Below are positions 61,188-64,000 of a DNA stretch of 64,000 nucleotides, in pieces (the stretch's first letter is position 1; each line of letters opens with the position of its first letter). Below the pieces are notes generated by a model. It had not been told where the DNA came from and did not search any database. It was given only the letters and a program-made list of their open reading frames with translations. The DNA lies in contig NZ_PJND01000008.1 in NCBI RefSeq assembly GCF_002846575.1, forward strand, positions 551,389-615,388, written 5' to 3'. The position numbers were made by a program, and so were the translations under genes. This DNA comes from Flavobacterium lindanitolerans. Its GTDB lineage: Bacteria > Bacteroidota > Bacteroidia > Flavobacteriales > Flavobacteriaceae.

Positions 61188-62512
61188 TATAATATTTTCT
61201 TAAGCTGAAACTTGAAGGCAATAATTTTTGATTCTCTTTCAACATCTATATAAATCCATTTCCCTTCTTCTGACTGCAACAGATCACTGATTTTCTGGAT
61301 TGTATAGCCATGGGTCTTTTTTTTATTTATTCTAACAATTTTATCTCCGGGCTGTATGCCTGCAAGATCAGCAGGAGAACCAGTTCTCACACTGGCAATT
61401 TCAAAAACCGGTTTAAGTGAAAATTTATATCTGAAATTGTTATCATTAAAATTATCCAACCCTCCATCTACTTTTACACCATAATTGGATTTTGTTTCAA
61501 GTCTTATTGCTTCTTGTACAAACTCTACCCCATTATGCTGCACCACAATACCACTCATGTTGTAATTGAAAGGCTTTTTAAATTTTGAATTTTTTTTCAG
61601 ATATATAAATTGTTCCTGATAATCTAAAATAACATTAAATCTATGTAAAATTTCGCCTCCAACGGAACCGTTACGCCCTTCAATAATTCCAATCTTAGGA
61701 AAATATACTTCTTCAGGATAGGAAACCAAAGCCTCGTCTAAAGTAAAATCTGCGATTTTTACTGTCTTCACTCTTGATTTTTTACCATTAATGAGACCAT
61801 TGAGACCTCTCCCCAAAATATCCTCAAAATAATTATTTCCTGCTTTTATCCGTTTGTTTTCAAATAGCCATAAGCCATCACCCAAGCCGATATCTATCAA
61901 AAGCTTTAAGTCTAATGTATCTTCTTCAATCTTCGCAATCACATCAATATAGGGTCGCTTATCTATAACTTTTATAGGATGTTTGAGATACTTTTTAAAT
62001 TTCTTCTTTTCAAGAAATTTTCTAGTTCTATGAATTGTCACTATCTTTTTTTGGTAATTGATTTCAATTGGACATTCCTTAAAAAAAGAATAGCCTATGA
62101 CTCCATTGACAGGAATACCCAATCTCGATGAAAAATTTACATCCTGATTCAGTACTATTAATATGGGAAACTTATTATCCTCATAGGAGGATATTTTAAT
62201 TTTATTATCAACAGAAAGCAAGGCTTCAATTATGTCCTCTGATCCTATACCTCTAACTTTTACTTTTTTATATTTTTTAAATTGTATAGTATCATTTTCA
62301 GGAAGACTAAAAATCATTGAATTGTCTGCTCCGGTATCTAGCAACATATTTAGTTTAACATTATTAATCTCAACAGGAATAATAATAAGGTTATAAATAT
62401 GCTGGAAAGGAATATCAATCTTATCTTTATGTGAATTCCATTGAAAACCTTCCTGGGCAAATAGTGAACCGGCAACAATCAATAAACAAAGAACGAGTAT
62501 TCTTAATTTCAT
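61187..62512 (-). CDS. Retropepsin-like aspartyl protease with PDZ domain, exported
   Basis: 441-residue protein with a signal peptide (MKLRILVLCLLIVAGSLFAQ). Two retropepsin-like halves follow: the first has the DTG site in MLLDTGADNSMIF; the second has DIG in LLIDIGLGDGLWLF, where the Thr is changed, so catalysis may come from the first half only. A C-terminal PDZ domain (about 355-440) has SPADLAGIQPGDKIVRINKK. Probably a periplasmic peptidase or peptide-binding protein; substrate unknown. Confidence 0.9.
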   Translation of the reverse strand: MKLRILVLCLLIVAGSLFAQEGFQWNSHKDKIDIPFQHIYNLIIIPVEINNVKLNMLLDTGADNSMIFSLPENDTIQFKKYKKVKVRGIGSEDIIEALLSVDNKIKISSYEDNKFPILIVLNQDVNFSSRLGIPVNGVIGYSFFKECPIEINYQKKIVTIHRTRKFLEKKKFKKYLKHPIKVIDKRPYIDVIAKIEEDTLDLKLLIDIGLGDGLWLFENKRIKAGNNYFEDILGRGLNGLINGKKSRVKTVKIADFTLDEALVSYPEEVYFPKIGIIEGRNGSVGGEILHRFNVILDYQEQFIYLKKNSKFKKPFNYNMSGIVVQHNGVEFVQEAIRLETKSNYGVKVDGGLDNFNDNNFRYKFSLKPVFEIASVRTGSPADLAGIQPGDKIVRINKKKTHGYTIQKISDLLQSEEGKWIYIDVERESKIIAFKFQLKKIL

Positions 62513-62639
62513 ATGCAGTTTTTTAATATTAAATGTAGAAAATTTTAATGAATCGATAACATTTTAACGTTCTTTTGAATCTATTTTTTTCTAATTTTCT
62601 TGAAAAAAAGTCGCAAATTTGCAGACAAAACAATAAGTC

Positions 62640-63833
62640 ATGCCAAAAATTTCTACTAAAGGACAGCACATGCCCGAATCACCAATACGAAAATTGGTTC
62701 CCTATTCAGAAATAGCAAAAAAGAAAGGCCATAAAGTCTATCATCTTAATATTGGCCAACCTGATATCAAAACCCCTGAAGTTGCTCTGAACGCAGTAAA
62801 AAACAACGATATTACAGTTTTGGAATACAGCCATTCTGCAGGTTTTGAAAGCTACAGAAATAAGCTGTCACAATATTATCAAACCCACGGATTACCTATT
62901 AATACTGCTGATATAATTATAACAACAGGTGGATCAGAAGCTTTGCTTTTCGCTATGGGCAGTACAATGGACCAAGGCGATGAAATCATCATTCCTGAAC
63001 CATTCTATGCAAATTACAATGGGTTTTCAACCGCTTCGGGAGTTACAGTTGTTCCTGTAATTTCAACAATTGATGAAGGTTTCGCATTGCCTCCAATTGC
63101 TGCTTTTGAAAAGCTAATCACACCAAAGACAAAAGCAATCCTTATTTGCAACCCTGGAAACCCAACCGGATATTTATATTCAAAAGAAGAAATACTACAG
63201 CTTGCCGAAATTGTAAAAAAACACGACCTGTTCCTGATTGCTGACGAAGTATACAGAGAATTCATTTATGATGGCGAAGAACACTTTTCTATCATGAATG
63301 TTCCTGGCTTAGAAGAAAATGCTATCATGATTGATTCTGTTTCCAAAAGATATAGCATGTGCGGAGCACGTATTGGATGTATCGTTTCTAAAAACAAAGA
63401 AGTAATGGCTACTGCTATGAAATTTGCACAGGCACGTTTAAGCCCACCTACTTTAGCGCAAATTGCCAGCGAAGCTGCTTTGGATACTCCTCAAAGTTAT
63501 TTTGATGATGTTATCACAGAATACAAAGACAGACGTGATACTCTTATTGCAGGATTACAAAAAATAGAAGGTGTTAAAGTTGCTACTCCTAAAGGAGCTT
63601 TTTATTGCATTGCTAAACTTCCTGTAAAAAATGCAGACGATTTCGCACAATGGTTATTGGAGTCCTACGATTTAAATGGTGAAACTATTATGGTTGCTCC
63701 AGCTGCAGGATTCTATTCTACACCTAATGTGGGATTAGATGAAGTGCGAATTGCCTATGTACTTAAAAAAGAAGATCTGATTCGATCAGTAGAAATTCTT
63801 GAAGACGCATTAAAGAAATACAATAATAAATAA
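62640..63833 (+). CDS. Pyridoxal phosphate-dependent aminotransferase (class I/II)
   Basis: 397-residue fold-type I aminotransferase of the aspartate/aromatic type. The PLP-binding Lys is in DSVSKRYSMCGARIG, with NPGNPTGYLY and the Asp-binding VYREF region (ADEVYREFIYDGEE). ATG 62640 (MPKISTKGQHMPESPIRKLVPY) has the family's conserved start. A cytoplasmic enzyme of amino acid metabolism, substrate not certain. Terminator at 63851-63873. Confidence 0.95.
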   Translation: MPKISTKGQHMPESPIRKLVPYSEIAKKKGHKVYHLNIGQPDIKTPEVALNAVKNNDITVLEYSHSAGFESYRNKLSQYYQTHGLPINTADIIITTGGSEALLFAMGSTMDQGDEIIIPEPFYANYNGFSTASGVTVVPVISTIDEGFALPPIAAFEKLITPKTKAILICNPGNPTGYLYSKEEILQLAEIVKKHDLFLIADEVYREFIYDGEEHFSIMNVPGLEENAIMIDSVSKRYSMCGARIGCIVSKNKEVMATAMKFAQARLSPPTLAQIASEAALDTPQSYFDDVITEYKDRRDTLIAGLQKIEGVKVATPKGAFYCIAKLPVKNADDFAQWLLESYDLNGETIMVAPAAGFYSTPNVGLDEVRIAYVLKKEDLIRSVEILEDALKKYNNK

Positions 63834-63850
63834 GAATAAAATAATAAAAG

Positions 63851-63877
63851 AAAGCTCCTGAAACGGGAGCTTTTTTT
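63851..63877 (+). terminator. Terminator of the aminotransferase gene
   Basis: AAAGCTCC (63851-63858) pairs with GGAGCTTT (63866-63873), followed by TTTTG. Confidence 0.8.
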
Positions 63878-63905
63878 GTACCTACTATTATCCCTAAAAT
63901 ATTAC

Positions 63906-64000
63906 TGAGTCGTCCTAAAATAGGTTGACAGATTTTAGAATAAAAATATATTAACCGGTCAGGTTTCCTGGCTGGTTTTTTTCATGTATAAAGTTAGGTG
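63906..64000. mobile_element. Possible insertion-sequence end, cut by window edge
   Basis: TGAGTCGTCCTAAAATAGG and GTTGACA (63906-63930) resemble the terminal inverted repeat of IS3-family elements of Bacteroidetes (recollection, not verified). A hairpin-like AACCGGTCAGG...CCTGGCTGGTT with Ts follows, as often seen before an IS transposase. No transposase is visible because the window ends. Confidence 0.35.

Noticed and set aside
1..64000. tRNA or rRNA genes
   Set aside because: Reading the gaps between genes showed no cloverleaf-like segment or rRNA sequence; a tRNA search program could confirm.

Overview
The window reads as chromosomal DNA of a Flavobacteriaceae bacterium, most like Flavobacterium. 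The evidence is the low GC content, the near absence of Shine-Dalgarno sequences, repeated matches to the Bacteroidetes -7 promoter element TAnnTTTG, type IX secretion system (T9SS) proteins, a TonB-dependent receptor paired with a DUF4249 lipoprotein, and many lipoproteins. I see no rRNA, tRNA, CRISPR array or prophage. A possible insertion-sequence end runs off the right edge.

Layout. 1-5.4 kb: end of a cation-diffusion transporter, several hypothetical secreted or lipid-anchored proteins, a phytanoyl-CoA dioxygenase-like enzyme, a single-domain response regulator and a CI/LexA-like repressor. 5.7-15.7 kb: a three-gene surface operon with a 2341-residue Ig-repeat adhesin-like protein carrying a type B T9SS sorting domain, a PorP/SprF-like outer-membrane partner and a PorE-like OmpA protein. 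15.8-18 kb: small stress-type genes around an SDR dehydrogenase. 18.4-21.3 kb: AraC regulator, response regulator and PAS histidine kinase. 21.4-24.7 kb: TonB receptor and DUF4249 lipoprotein.

24.7-28.7 kb: a thiol-redox block (two rhodaneses and two thioredoxin-fold proteins) divergent from a MarR-nitroreductase-YceI unit with clear operator palindromes. 29.6-34.4 kb: a TetR-controlled tripartite efflux operon (TolC, HlyD/EmrA, EmrB-like MFS) with two perfect operator palindromes on its promoter. 35-41.7 kb: stress and redox genes (YaaA, Crp/Fnr, pirin, YceI, OsmC, DoxX) with LuxR and DUF4199 proteins.

41.9-64 kb: mainly housekeeping genes. These are RluD-type pseudouridine synthase and PASTA protein divergent from ddl-coaD; PhnA; a DbpA-like helicase; an M14 peptidase; NUDIX divergent from pyrE; birA divergent from an rsfS-ftsH-LUD-cdsA-psd-ACBP-SOD run; valS; DUF1573; a PDZ aspartyl protease; and an aminotransferase. 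Several gene-free gaps hold degenerate direct repeats, heptamer tandem repeats and long inverted repeats.

I did not find a clear-cut new defence or biosynthetic system. The strongest leads are the duplicated two-module N-terminus of the giant surface protein, the TetR and MarR double operators, a candidate small RNA upstream of the AraC gene, and an apparent intergenic repeat family.
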